From Stenocarpella maydis (Eukaryota > Ascomycota > Sordariomycetes > Diaporthales > Diaporthaceae), in assembly GCA_002270565.1 (NCBI GenBank), contig NQMI01000030.1, positions 62,001 to 126,000 on the forward strand: 64,000 nt of DNA, read 5' to 3'. The notes below the pieces were generated by a model that was not told where the DNA came from, did no database searches, and saw only the letters and a list, made by a program, of their open reading frames with translations. Of the stretch, positions 48,878 to 60,033 are shown one piece after another. The position numbers and the translations under genes were made by a program. Each line of letters opens with the position of its first letter. The first letter of the stretch is position 1.

Positions 48878-48949
48878 CATGGCAGCCCGTCTTGGCCATG
48901 AAATGTGAGTTACATGGCCAATCAAAGGCCAAGAAAAAGTTCCCGCAGA
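48878..48949 (+). promoter_or_regulatory. CCAAT-containing block, copy 3
   Basis: Shares cccgtcttgg, then ggccaatcaaaggccaagaa, with copy 2. It lies about 300 bp upstream of the MFS start, comparable to the position of copy 1 relative to the SDR start. Confidence 0.55.
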
Positions 48950-49245
48950 TTCGAGCCGATCACAGAACGTCCTCAACCCCAACGACCAACAAACTGAATG
49001 TCCTCCATGGCTGCCATCGTCTATAAAACAGTCGCCTCGCAATTTGTTTTTCTCATGTCTCGATACATTCTGGAATTTCATCAGAATGTATTAGTATTAC
49101 TCTTCATCAAGTCCAAGAAATTGTGTTCCGCATGGATTCGCCTGCGTGTTAGTCATTACAGATGATAATCTTTTAGCTGCTACTGTTGTGTATTAGTATC
49201 CTTTGCATGCACTCTGCATTCTGATCACCGCCAGCCACGGAGACG

Positions 49246-51081
49246 ATGGTTCCTGAAGACAGAGACTGGCTCCAGCTTTCCACCTTGAACAACACTGAAG
49301 CAAGCTTGAATAATGATGACAAAGCAGCCCTGAACAATGCCAATGAGCGAGTTGGTAGCAACAATGAAATCATACAAGAGGGAAAGCTGAGTGATGACCA
49401 GTACCCCCGTGGTATGAAGCTGTTGCTCCTTGGAAGCGCGTCCATCATCGCAATTTTTTTGATTGCACTAGACCAGGTAAGAATCTGGCCCGTTGGGCAG
49501 TGTGCCGAAGACAACCTGAAGATTGCTAACACAGGGTTGGTCTCCAGACCATCGTCGGCACCGCGATCCCCAAGATCACGGACGAGTTCCACGGCCTGGC
49601 TGATGTGTCGTGGTATGCCGCAGCCTACTTCCTGACCTTTGGCGCCGCCCAGACGTCGGCCGGGAAGATCTACAAGTACTTTGACATCAAGTGGAGCTTC
49701 CTGGTCTCCATGCTCATCTTCGAGGTCGGGAGCCTGATCTGCGGGGTCGCGCCCAACTCCACGACGCTCATCGTCGGGCGCGCCATTGCCGGCCTGGGCG
49801 GCGCCGGCCTCTCGGTGGGCGGGACGTGCATCGTCTCCCTGGCCGTCCCGCCGGCGAGGCGGCCGATGATGATGGGGATTGTCGGCATGACTTATGCGAT
49901 CGCTGCCGTGCTTGGGCCGCTCCTCGGAGGCGTGTTTACCGACCGCGTGTCCTGGCGATGGTGTTTCTATATCAACCTGCCAATCGGGGCGGTCGCAGCT
50001 GTGGCAGTCTTCTTTTTCCTGCACCTCCCGGCTGGTGCGGCACCTCCTGCGACCCCTCTGGCGCAGAAGCTACTGCACACGGATCCTGTTGGCATAGCCC
50101 TCGCGATGGGAGGCATCACCTGCTTCCTCCTCGCCTTGCAGTACGCCGGAGTCAGCTACGCCTGGAACAGCAGCGTGGTCATCGGCCTCCTCGTTGGCTT
50201 CGTACTCGTGGTCATCACCATGGTGATGTGGGAGATGTGGCTGGGTGACTACGCCATGATGTTGCCACGACTCTACAAGCAGCGTTCGCTCACGGCACCG
50301 GCCGCTTACCAGTTCTTCTTTATGGGGAGCTACGTTGTGCTCCTGTACTACCTCCCTGTCTACTTTCAGAGTATACTTGGTACGAGTGCGATACAGTCTG
50401 GTGTCTACAACTTACCCCTGGTTATCACGGCGGCCCTGTTTGCCCTCGTTGGTGGCGTCGTCGTCATGAAGACTGGCCGCCCCCAACAGGTCATGTTTGT
50501 AGGCTCGATGCTTACCACTGTTGCCATGGGGCTTGTATATACCCTCGACATTGGCACTTCGACTGGGAAGTGGGTCGGATATCAAATCTTCGTCGGCTGC
50601 TGTTTGGCATTTGCCATCATGCATGGAGTGACTATCGCACAAGCTCACGCGGCCCCCGAGGACCTCGCAGCCGTCACATCCAACCTTTTGTGTATGTGCT
50701 AATTACTTAGTCATCCTGCAAACATTCGCGCTTTGAGAAGCTAACAGGTTCATGGTGGTAGTTTTTCAGACGGTTGGGGCTTCGTTTAGCACCTCGGCGG
50801 GGCAGTCGGCCTTCGTTAACAGATTGCTCGCCACTCTGCCCGAGACTGCCCCAGGTGTTGATGCCAGCCTGGTGCTCGTGACAGGCGCTTCAGATTTCCG
50901 AAGGGTATTTCCGCCGGATGAGCTTTCTGGAGTCCTCGAGGCGTACATGGTCGGTCTCAAGGCCGCATTCGCCATCGCACTTGCATTTTCTGGCGTTGCA
51001 TTCTTATGCACCTTTCTTATCCCCATGAAGAAACTTCCAAGCCATGCACCAGGGGAGGCTCCTATGATGGCCATGGGTTGA
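49246..51081 (+). CDS. MFS transporter, DHA2 (14-TM) drug/toxin efflux type
   Basis: Major facilitator of 564 residues in three exons (49246-49476, 49548-50691, 50762-51081; introns 71 and 70 bp). A hydrophilic N-terminus of about 55 residues precedes the first helix ([29 protein letters not shown]). Family landmarks are the [12 protein letters not shown] start, [11 protein letters not shown] (motif A-like) and [25 protein letters not shown] (motif C), typical of the DHA2 family that exports fungal metabolites. About 14 hydrophobic segments are visible, so it is a plasma-membrane (or vesicle) protein. It converges with the bANK regulator 200 bp downstream. Most likely it exports the cluster product and gives self-protection; a general drug transporter is the alternative. 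Confidence 0.93.
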
Positions 51082-51282
51082 TTTCGTGCATACTACAGCT
51101 CGCAACGAACCGCAAAGTCGGATGAGAGGGCCTGATATTATACATTTTAAGTGCAAACACATACTCTATACTATTTTAGCGCTTTAGATTCTATACCCTG
51201 TCTTTAGCTTATACGACCTACGGTAGTCTATATCGTCAAGTACAGCTGGGCCACTCGGCCAACTCTGCCGTGCTGATCAAGA

Positions 51283-52365
51283 CTACTTCCGCTTCCGCGT
51301 CCTGTACTGCGCATTGGCGCCCAGCTGCAAGAGGAGCTGGACGCCGGCATCGTACCCCATGTCGACGGCCGTGTGCAGCGGCGTCATGCCCGCCTCGTCG
51401 TAGATGTCGATGGCCGTCTGCCGCGCCGCGCACCAGTCCAGCAGGATCTTGAGCACGCCCTCGCGGCGGTGCAGGACCGCCCAGTGCAGCGCCGAGCGGT
51501 GCTGGCCGTCGACGGCAGCGACCGAGGCGCCGTGCGAGAGCAGCGAGCTGACCACGTCCCCGTAGCCCCCGACCGTGGCGTGTATGAGCGGCGTCAGGCC
51601 GTCGCTGTCCGTCTCGTCGCAGTCGGTGGCGTGCTGCAGCAGGATGCGCACGATCCTGTCGTGGCCCTTTGCCGCTGCGATGTGCAGCGGGCTCTGCCAC
51701 GAGCACCCGTGCAAGTGGTCGTCGGGCTTCGCGTTCGCTGAGCCGCCCGTCGAGCCGGCTGCCACGCTGCCGCTGCTGCTGCTGGTGGCGGCAATGGTCA
51801 TGCAGTCCGACCCGGCGGGACCTCCTTTCTTGTCCCCGGACCCGCCGCCGTGGCCGTCCAGGCTTTCGTAAAACGTCGTGAAAATGCTATCACCGCTAGG
51901 TATGCTGGCATGCAGGGCGTCGAGGATGTGGTCGGTGTTCAGGTCTGATGACGAGTCGTGGGGGGAGAAACGCAGCAATGATGAGGGGCTCGTTGGGTCG
52001 TCGATGTCATGCAACAGGAAGGGGCTGTTCGTTCTTGTGTCAATGCTCATGCCATGGTCGGACCCCGCTGGAAACGTAGAGTTTGCCGTCGAGGCCGCCA
52101 TAAGGGCCGGGTCGATGAGCTTGTCTGCAGATGCACTGCGTGGCCTCGGTGGTGATTCCCGACGGGCTGGTGCATCTGATGGTACCTTGGATGCGGCCGA
52201 GGGTTGCACAACTTGTTTAGTGTTCTTTCCCAAGTTATGTCGCTCTGGGCTCGAGTTAGTGGAATGTGAGCATTGTCTCCAGTCAGTTAGAATATGATTG
52301 CACTGACGACGAAATCTGCGTTGAGCTTCGCGATTTTGTATACGACGCCGCTCCAGGTCGTCCAT
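51283..52365 (-). CDS. bZIP-ankyrin (bANK) transcription factor, ToxE-like
   Basis: Starts at the ATG at 52365 with MDDLERRRIQNREAQRRFR, a bZIP basic region with the invariant Asn...Arg spacing, but no leucine zipper follows. About four ankyrin repeats fill residues ~220-355 (PLHIAAAKGHDRIVRILLQH, GLTPLIHATVGGYGDVV, ALHWAVLHRREGVLKILLD, GMTPLHTAVDMGYDAGVQLLL). This basic-region-plus-ankyrin layout is that of pathway-specific regulators such as ToxE (HC-toxin) and the apicidin regulator. The continuous frame is 360 codons. 52245-52307 (63 bp, GTCAGT to CCCAG) looks like an in-frame intron; removing it gives FRQRH after the basic region and 339 residues. The protein ends in a basic RTRKRK tail. 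It probably activates this PKS cluster, although copia now separates them. Confidence 0.9.
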   Translation of the reverse strand: MDDLERRRIQNREAQRRFRRQCNHILTDWRQCSHSTNSSPERHNLGKNTKQVVQPSAASKVPSDAPARRESPPRPRSASADKLIDPALMAASTANSTFPAGSDHGMSIDTRTNSPFLLHDIDDPTSPSSLLRFSPHDSSSDLNTDHILDALHASIPSGDSIFTTFYESLDGHGGGSGDKKGGPAGSDCMTIAATSSSSGSVAAGSTGGSANAKPDDHLHGCSWQSPLHIAAAKGHDRIVRILLQHATDCDETDSDGLTPLIHATVGGYGDVVSSLLSHGASVAAVDGQHRSALHWAVLHRREGVLKILLDWCAARQTAIDIYDEAGMTPLHTAVDMGYDAGVQLLLQLGANAQYRTRKRK

Positions 52366-52757
52366 TATGCTATTTCCCAATGGCCCCCGTCTCAGGAATT
52401 TGCTCACCACCTGGGCAGAAAGCGTTGCTCAATAATCGGGGACACCTCAAGGCAAACAAATAGAGGAGAGCTCGACATATACGATAACAAGACCCGGGCC
52501 CTCGGGAAAATATCTAGATTCATGGCATTAGTGGATTGGGGGGCGAGTACCGTATTTGACCAGGGGTTATCGATCGACAGTCTGCATGGTGGATCAAGCG
52601 AGTCTCTTTCGAGCATCTGTTGCAGTATCCCACTGTCTCAGGCTAATCCTCTGATCCAAGTCTCACCCTGCATGCATCCAACCAGCATTACCCAACAGGT
52701 CATCCTTTCGGAAGCAGGCTTGCAGCTGGTCAAACGCACCCAGTTTTTTTAGTACAC
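52366..52757. other. bANK promoter region
   Basis: 392 bp upstream of the regulator start; no gene supported. A stray cacccag copy of the neighbouring MITE end is seen at about 52738. Confidence 0.45.
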
Positions 52758-53258
52758 GCACCCAGCTATTTCCGTGGGCGCACCCAGTACGGATAGTACA
52801 AGAAATTAAGCGTGTAGCACACCCAGTTTCCTTTATGCCTATAATTCCTCAACCCTACTAATAGCTCCCTAACCCTACCCTTAGGCCCCACTTCACCCCT
52901 AGCTAGGTGCATAGAAAGCCTACAAGGTGCATGGAAAGCCTACAAGGTGCGTGGAAAGCCGGCCTACCTACCCTAACCCTTAGGCCGGGGCTGGCACCAT
53001 ACGCCCTCCACGCGTCCAAAGGAAGGCCCTCTATATGCCTAGAGGAAAGACTTATAAAGGGGCACTTGGAGGGCCTTCCTTTAGGTGAGCGCAAGTATAG
53101 GGTCTCCCTTTAGGCGCATGGAGGGTTTTCCTTTGGGCGCATGGAGGGCGCGTGGTAGGGTATGGAGGGACTTGAGAGGGGGGAGGTACAAGAATTTGTG
53201 GTGTGCTGCACGCTTATTAATTCCTTGCACTGGGTGCGCCCACGCAATAGCTGGGTGC
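52758..53258. mobile_element. MITE-like non-autonomous element (501 bp)
   Basis: Left end gcacccagctatt...gtgggcgcacccag and right end (inverted) are near-identical over about 30 bp, with further inverted similarity (taagcgtg.agcacac) to about 65 bp. No transposase frame inside. It contains a 20-bp tandem repeat and GC-rich internal repeats. No convincing target duplication was found, so exact ends are uncertain. Confidence 0.6.
52905..52960. repeat. 20-bp tandem repeat, 2.8 copies
   Basis: Unit aggtgcatggaaagcctaca, with one-base variants, inside the MITE-like element. Confidence 0.85.
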
Positions 53259-55391
53259 ATATACGATGGCTGGTTACAGTGGTCCGGAGGTGACAGTGTT
53301 CAAAAACCTCAAAATGCTCAATACACCCACACCACTTCCCACCTATCACGCCAAATTGCTTGGAATCAAGTCCTCTGTCCCTCTGGCCATCTGCACGCAT
53401 ATAGAAAAAAGGGTGGGGGTGGATCTGGGGTGTTCGAACACTGTCAGCTCCAGACCACCCTACAGGCTCTCCCAATCCGTCCCCTTCTGTTCCTCCTAAC
53501 CTCTTATGTTCTAAGCTCTCCTAGAATTTTTATTTCTGAGGGATCGCTCCAGTGGCCAACAGCTCCATAAGCTTTTTGGGGATCGGGTAAATTTAGGGAT
53601 CTATACTGCAGCCATAGGCAAATCAGAGGACGTCTCAGCCTAAGCCCTGAGCTGCTGCGTAGCAAGGAAGGATGGACTTGCTCCTAGTTCAACCTAGCCG
53701 TTGCATACTGCCGTAGTGATTCAAATTAAACAGGTTGCCGTACCACCGATTTTGTGCTCAGCCGCGTATGTACACGAGTACTTAACAAGGTTGATTGCAT
53801 CATATCAGCAAGCATCGCGTGGAGGTGTTGTTCATAATGGCCGTCTGGTCTTAGCCGAACACAAGACTAGGCACGCTACAAGTAAGACCACAACGGCGAC
53901 TGCCAGCGAATCTGAGGCGCAGGATAGGAGGTACAGCGACCTGGATGGGCACTATCGGATCTATATAACCCGAGCACCCTATCAAACACAAGAAGAATAA
54001 GACTGGCAAAATGCAAGTCAGAGTGGCGGCTGACGGCGGATCCTTAACTACTTGGAAAGAAATGTGTTGCTGGAGGACGCCATGTCTAAATTCGGTTGTC
54101 GCCTATGATATCTCACCCGGCACCGAAAGCGATACCGGGAAACAATGTCCAACTTATCTCAAACCTTCAGATGTCCTCCGGGGTTGATTATTGAGCTGAT
54201 TACTAAGCAGGTTTTTAACCGCTTGAGGAGGACCTGCCACTATTTCACCCGCAATCTGACGGGGAGCTCCTGCCGCTTCCCACTTGACACCACAGCTGTG
54301 TTGGCATTCCGTGGGACACGCAGTCAGCACAGTGAGGTTGGGAGGGCCATCCAGATGACTGTCCGGTCAGGAGCCATGAATGACTTAACTTTTCTTGCGC
54401 CAACTGCCCCTGTTTGTGCTGTGGTGACGTTCCAACAAGGTGCTGACTCAGGGCCAGGGGGCAACGTAGGCCAGTGTGGTGGAAGGCCAAAAGATACTAT
54501 GCGTGTGCCAAGGCGCTAAGAAAGCTTGGCTTCAATGTACCCTCGGGAAAGGTTAGGGGACGGAAGAAGAGGGAGAAGGGGGGAGGGGGGAGGGAGGGCT
54601 AGAAAGGCCACACTATGCCCACACTACCCAGGTAGCCATTCTATCGTAGTATAGAAAAGCCAGTATGGGTGGTTAAGTCTTATTAATCAACATTGAATAC
54701 GGCTAGTGGTGATGGCAAATTGCGCTAAGAGGAAGAGTATACACTAAGGCCCAGTGTGGACGTATGCGTCTTAAAAAGTCCTCTCGTGCACTCAAAACAC
54801 TGCTAAATGAGGAATAGCGTCGACGACAAGACCGTAATGGCACCCTCAAAACCGCTCGTGAAAATTACACACTACACTGGCCTACGTTTCCCTTCTGGCC
54901 CTGAGTTGAGCGTTTACCTGGGCTGAGTGGGACGGCCGGCCCCCTCTTTGTAGGAGCGGTTAATCAGGAATTGTGACTCTGTTCAATTGGTGGCACATTC
55001 TGCGGGCCAAAGAAAACCCCTCTCCCGTGACGATATTTGCTTCAAGAACCATTTCGTTTCCCGGGCCTGGCGAATGGCCCCCCGGGTGCCTACTGCACAT
55101 CTTTGGTTCGATACTACACGACCTCAATCTTTGAAGTCAGTACCAGTCCGGTGTGTGCGGAAGACTGCCTTCGAACTGTCACGTAGTACGAGTGTGCCGA
55201 CGTTGTGTCCAAAGTCTGGGGGCGATGGATGAGGACTTATACCATGGATTTCCGGAAGTGCTTACAGCGACATTCTGCGTTGTTAGCCCTCGAACTTTCA
55301 ACTCTTGGAGCCTCGAGTTCCGATCTGAACGTGCTCTTTGTTTTTGGAAATGTTCGAGCTTGAATCATAACTAGGATCATAATTACACATA
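53259..55391. other. Intergenic / degraded DNA, no gene recognised
   Basis: 2.1 kb. 53279-53459 carries a short inverted repeat (tggtc.ggag.tgacagtgtt at each end) and may be another small MITE. Frames at 53701-54000 and 54145-54519 are open but have no recognisable domain and lack splice or homology support. A G/A-rich stretch lies at 54555-54600. Confidence 0.45.
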
Positions 55392-55735
55392 ATGCAAGAA
55401 CCAATCGTCCGCAACCTAATCGAACTATGGCTACTCTTCTTCTTTGGCCTGTGCTTCCTTGCTGTGCGGATATGGGCCCCAACCAAAATGGTGGGTATGA
55501 GGGGGTATGACCTGGATGACTGGGTGATTGTTTAATATTGGAGTAGTTGTGAGTTGTGTTGAAAATATGCTTTCTTTTTTTGACTTGAGGTTACCATTGA
55601 ATAGCGAGGCTAAAATAACGACCGCGGACCAGTGCATGTGGTGCGTCGGTCCTGTCGTCGGCCAGATCTTTACGACAGTATGTGAACGACGGCATACATC
55701 CTTCCTTACCTACCAACAACGAGAGAGAATGCCCC

Positions 55736-56692
55736 AGTCGGAATACCACAACTGGGAGTACGGCTCTCAGATCTGTCTTTTTGGACTTTGAGAGTATTTT
55801 ATTCTCATATGGATGCTCAAGTTCAACATGCTCTGCTTCTACCGACGTGTGGTTTGCGCACCTTAACATGCCGGCCTTTTTATAAGAGATCGAGGATTCG
55901 CACCCGCAAAAACGGGGGGTACACCCGTACAAGTGCAGTCCCTCTGCTGCCAATCAGAGCGCCCCATTTGACCTCACCTTACCACCCACACCACCCCCAC
56001 CAGGTGCTTTTTATGCCCTCATCTGCAGACCTGCCAATCCTCCTTCACCCACCAAACAACACTCCCTCGCCAACCACCCACCATATGCGATACGGACTAA
56101 ATTCTTCTTGTAATTAATCATCTTGCCACTAGAAATACATCTTCATTAGTCAGAATTGAATTTTCTGGTATTATAGCGATAGTGCAGGTCCCTAATTATA
56201 CCCACCTTAGGGCNAGTCGGAATACCACAACTGGGAGTACGGCTCTCAGATCTGTCTTTTTGGACTTTGAGAGTATTTTATTCTCATATGGATGCTCAAG
56301 TTCAACATGCTCTGCTTCTACCGACGTGTGGTTTGCGCACCTTAACATGCCGGCCTTTTTATAAGAGATCGAGGATTCGCACCCGCAAAAACGGGGGGTA
56401 CACCCGTACAAGTGCAGTCCCTCTGCTGCCAATCAGAGCGCCCCATTTGACCTCACCTTACCACCCACACCACCCCCACCAGGTGCTTTTTATGCCCTCA
56501 TCTGCAGACCTGCCAATCCTCCTTCACCCACCAAACAACACTCCCTCGCCAACCACCCACCATATGCGATACGGACTAAATTCTTCTTGTAATTAATCAT
56601 CTTGCCACTAGAAATACATCTTCATTAGTCAGAATTGAATTTTCTGGTATTATAGCGATAGTGCAGGTCCCTAATTATACCCACCTTAGGGC
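55736..56692. repeat. 478-bp direct duplication across a single N
   Basis: 55736-56213 is repeated at 56215-56692, identical by eye, with one N (56214) between. Each copy holds the same piece of the rhodopsin pseudogene, the TTTTATAA site and the left MULE terminus, so this is very probably an assembly overlap. Confidence 0.9.
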
Positions 56693-59306
56693 ATAATAGC
56701 AGATAAACTATTATAACTAGAATACCAACATTACTGCCATAAATAATTACTAACTAGCCCTTTCTAACTTATCTGCCTTCCTAAAACTTTTCCATAATGG
56801 ATATAATACCTTCGCTAACCTTAAGGTAGAATTAGATATAGCCATAAAGGCTGCTGGATTCTTAACAGCTACCCAAAAGTTAGACCCGAATTAGGTTCAG
56901 CTAGGCTGCAGCTAGGGCACCTAGCGGCCCTTAACTACCACAAAAGCAAACGCCATAATAATTAAAACCGGCTATAAATAGCACGCACTTACCCATATAA
57001 TAAAAGCAATAGAAGGCAAGTGGAAGCTTGTTATTTAGGAGGGACAGCATACACATTACGGTCCTTAAGAAGTAGAGGAAGCCCAGTAAGGCTGGGTATA
57101 GCTAACTAATCCCTAACGCAAGTTCCTTAGTTATATCACCTAAAATCCCTCATTTGCTAAGCTGAAGAAGCTTAAAATAGCACTTTAGCAATAATTCCTA
57201 GATATAAAGGTGGGACCGAATATAATAAAGGACTAGCTTAAGGCCTGGTGGAAGGAGAAGTCTAGTATCTATACTCCAACCTAAGCATTATTAGATCTAC
57301 TTAAAGAGAAGGGATACTAATATCACTATTCCACTGATGATAATAATAATATTATGGGTATCTTCTAGTGTATAAATGAGCAGATTAACTGGATCTAAGA
57401 GAATCACTTTATACAGTGCCTCTTGCTTGATTGTATATATGTAATAAATAATAAGAAGATGCTGTACTTCTAAGGTACTTTTGTAACCCATATGAGGAAG
57501 AATCTGCCCTTATTCTAAGGCGTTATTAATGGTAAGAAGGAACCAAACTTCCGGTGGCTTCTTAAGCAAGTTTATAACCTCCTTTGCTACTGCTAAGCCG
57601 ACAACCTGATACTCTGCATAATTAATTACGATACTGCTCTAATCAACGCCCTAAATTATGAATTCCCCCACGCACATTATCAACTATATATCTTCCATAT
57701 TAACGCGAATGTTACCCTGAATATTAAGAAGAAGTAGAAGAAGCCACAGGCAGCAGGAGAAGAGAAGGGTAAATTAGAAGATAAAGCTAGGAAGAAAGAG
57801 GATAAGAAATCTCTCAAAAGGCACGGGAGAAATAAGTCCGCAATACCCACAAGGATCCCTGATCTAAAGGATATCCCCTATACTCACTGAGCCCTATTTA
57901 ACCTACTAAAGATTATAGAGTTCTTAACTAATTATAAGATTTATAATATAGCTTAGTAGCACCTTTAAGAGAAATTTTTAGGTTAGGTAGTAATTATCAA
58001 CTATCTTTAGATCTAGTATATTGATGAGGAAGAGAAGATTATTGCTAAATGGGCTACCCATAAGACCTGCAAAACTTTTAACTTCAGCTTATGTGTGACC
58101 TCCTCCACAGAGGCTATACATCAAAAGCTAAAGGTCTCTCTCGGCCATAGGATGGGAAACATGCTATACCTAATTAAGGCTGCTAACGAGATAATTCTCA
58201 ATAGTTCTTATGCCCTACGCCTTAAGAAAGCCCGTTAGAAGATATACTCACTAGAGAAGTTCAATAGGCAGAAGTAGCTAGGCAAGCTTCTACTTTAAGT
58301 CTCATGAGCTACCCTTAACCTGCTCGCAATAGAGAGAATTTCCATATAGCATATGCTTTAGGGGAAGATCCTATAGGGCAACTGCTTGCCTATAACTTAT
58401 ATTTGCTCTATCTATACCCAATATGGCTTGCCCTATATAAGCTGAATTGCTAACTATAAGGAAGCCAGATACCTACTCAAGAAGGAGGATATCTATAAGT
58501 CTTATTGGCTAGATTACAACCTCTTAATTAGAAACCCTCTTCTTCTAGTCCGCTTGCTTAAAAAGGTTACTACCACAAAGGGAAGACCTCGTGATGAGAG
58601 TACATTTAGTAAAGACGAAGAAGGAATCCTCGCTAAGCGTGAGAAGGCCATACTAGGTACGAAGACAACCTCAATAACAACTAGTTTAGGCAGTAGGGCA
58701 GGCGATAAAACGAGGGTGATGACGTCTTCTGTGCAACGTGTTGTTTCAGCATTCAAGTGGAATAACGAGACCCTCCAGTCCCTTAATCAGGAGGACTCCC
58801 ATAGCAGGAAGAACCAGCGAGAAGCTGTCCGGCGGGACAAGCAGTTGGAAGCAGGGCTCACGAAGCTAGCCACTCGTTAGCTTCCGAAGCAACGTTCTGC
58901 AGATGCAGCCTCGCCAGCGACGACGGCCTCAACACCCGAGCCAGCAGCCAAGAAGCCCCGTACGAGGGCTTGTAAGACAGTTAACCAGCTGCCACGGGTA
59001 GACCTGACTGTGGAGGACCTTATTAGCGACGAGAATGAGACCCAGGAGGAGATTCAGGTGCTTGGGGTATTGCTAGAGCATTATAGACGATAAGGAAAGA
59101 AGTAGCCAAAATAGTAGGGAAGAAGAAACGATAAGGGCAAGTAGAAATAATGATAGTGGCATTCGTATATATCAATAGATGTATAGTTAATGACCGTGTA
59201 TTATTGTTTTGTATAGCGAATGGGTGGTGTAAAATAATATTGGTGCATAGGGGCTGCACTTGTATGGGTGTACCCCCCGTTTTTGCGGGTGCGAATCCTC
59301 GATCTC
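56365..59306 (+). mobile_element. Mutator-like element (MULE)
   Basis: 2942 bp. Terminal inverted repeats of about 58 bp (start gagatcgaggattcgcaccc) match with two mismatches by eye. Flanking 8-bp duplication TTTTATAA at 56357-56364 (also 55878-55885 in the duplicated copy) and 59307-59314. The long TIR, 8-9 bp duplication and transposase type agree with the MULE superfamily. It is inserted inside the rhodopsin-type gene. Confidence 0.85.
57180..59093 (+). pseudogene. Degenerate MULE transposase
   Basis: Plus-strand coding remnant with many TAG/TAA codons where Gln/Trp are expected. Recognisable blocks: CINEQINWI...CLLLDCIYV (57370-57440), FVTHM.KNLPLF.GVING (57480-57530), and YQLYIFHINANV (about 57676-57711), the QLCxWHxxKN-like segment of MULE transposases. 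STEAIHQKLKVSLGH (58100-58150) follows. The last open piece, 58554-58880, is a basic C-terminal tail (ILAKREKAILGTKTTS), and translation would end at 59091-59093. Not functional. Confidence 0.75.
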
Positions 59307-60033
59307 TTTTATAAACTCTGGAAAGTGTGGCCGGGCCCGGGCCCGCGATGTGAGCCGGAGAATGTCGTCTTCCTCACTACGATACTGTCCTTGAACTTGG
59401 CAACGGACTTGTGCATCATGCTTATCCCGCTTCCTGTAAGATTTCTCTAATATCTACATCCCATGCAGGACTAACATGCTACCAAGTTGTCATTGGACTT
59501 CGACCGCTTGGAAGCGGCTGGGTCTTTTCTTTTGTTTCACCTTAGGCACTTCTTGCATGCTTGCGGCAGTTTTGCGATATGTTTTCCTATTTCACGTGAG
59601 TCGATAACCTGAAGCCATTCCAAAGACACTTCTAGGTAATGATGATGACTTTGACACACAAAAACCTAATCAAAGTGAGAAGGCGGCTATGTAGTCTACC
59701 TGCGAAGACTTCGTGGCCCTAGTAGTAGGTTAATCACCACTGCTTACACCATTGCTTCGCCGTAACTTCTAGGTTAAAGGTGGATGCGTAACCGACAAGT
59801 CGAGTTTGCCATCGAATGAGCGCAGACACTTCGGTGACGACAATGGTTACGAGCTGAACGATGGAGTCAGAGCAGTGGCCACAGTAGAAGGGAGGTCTCA
59901 GAATCGAAGAAAGGCGAGGGATTCCTATAGTATCACTCAAGCCGAGAAGAGCGAAAGCCAAGAGGAGATTGTGAATAAAACCGCTGCAGATCAGACGAGC
60001 GTGGCTACTATTTCACGATCCGCTGATGTTTGA

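Larger units (their letters stand above)
47985..49245. other. Divergent intergenic region (Clr5 / MFS)
   Basis: 1.26 kb without a supported gene. It contains two copies of the CCAAT block shared with the SDR promoter and a TATA-like tataaaac (49021-49028) about 220 bp before the MFS start. Confidence 0.55.
55392..60033 (+). pseudogene. PTH11/rhodopsin-type membrane protein gene, split by a MULE
   Basis: Remnant of a fungal seven-helix rhodopsin-domain (PTH11-like) gene. The 5' part starts at 55392 (MQEPIVRNLIELWLLFFFG, then RGYDLDDWV) and soon hits a stop (TAA, consistent with C-to-T mutation of CAA). A helix near 55800 reads LIWMLKFNMLCFYRRV. After the transposon, 59315 on, the frame resumes with LWKVWPGPGPRCEP, then LNLATDLCIMLIPLPV, an intron-like gtaaga...cag (about 59418-59449) and TLGTSCMLAAVLRYVFLFHV in a shifted frame. 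59806-60033 (NGYELNDGVRAV...) could be the cytoplasmic tail. Stops, frameshift and a 3-kb insertion make it non-functional. The family is inferred from the order and spacing of these segments. Confidence 0.7.

Noticed and set aside
52860..52985. Telomere-like ccctaaccctaa tracts
   Set aside because: Only two short imperfect runs within a MITE-like element; no tandem array of TTAGGG units, so not a telomere or clear internal telomeric repeat.
53279..53459. Second small MITE with inverted ends
   Set aside because: Inverted similarity is only about 20 bp with mismatches and no target duplication, so it is mentioned but not called.
53701..54519. Two plus-strand open frames of 99 and 124 codons
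   Set aside because: No family match, no splice-linked exons, and they lie in repeat-rich DNA; not enough to call a gene.
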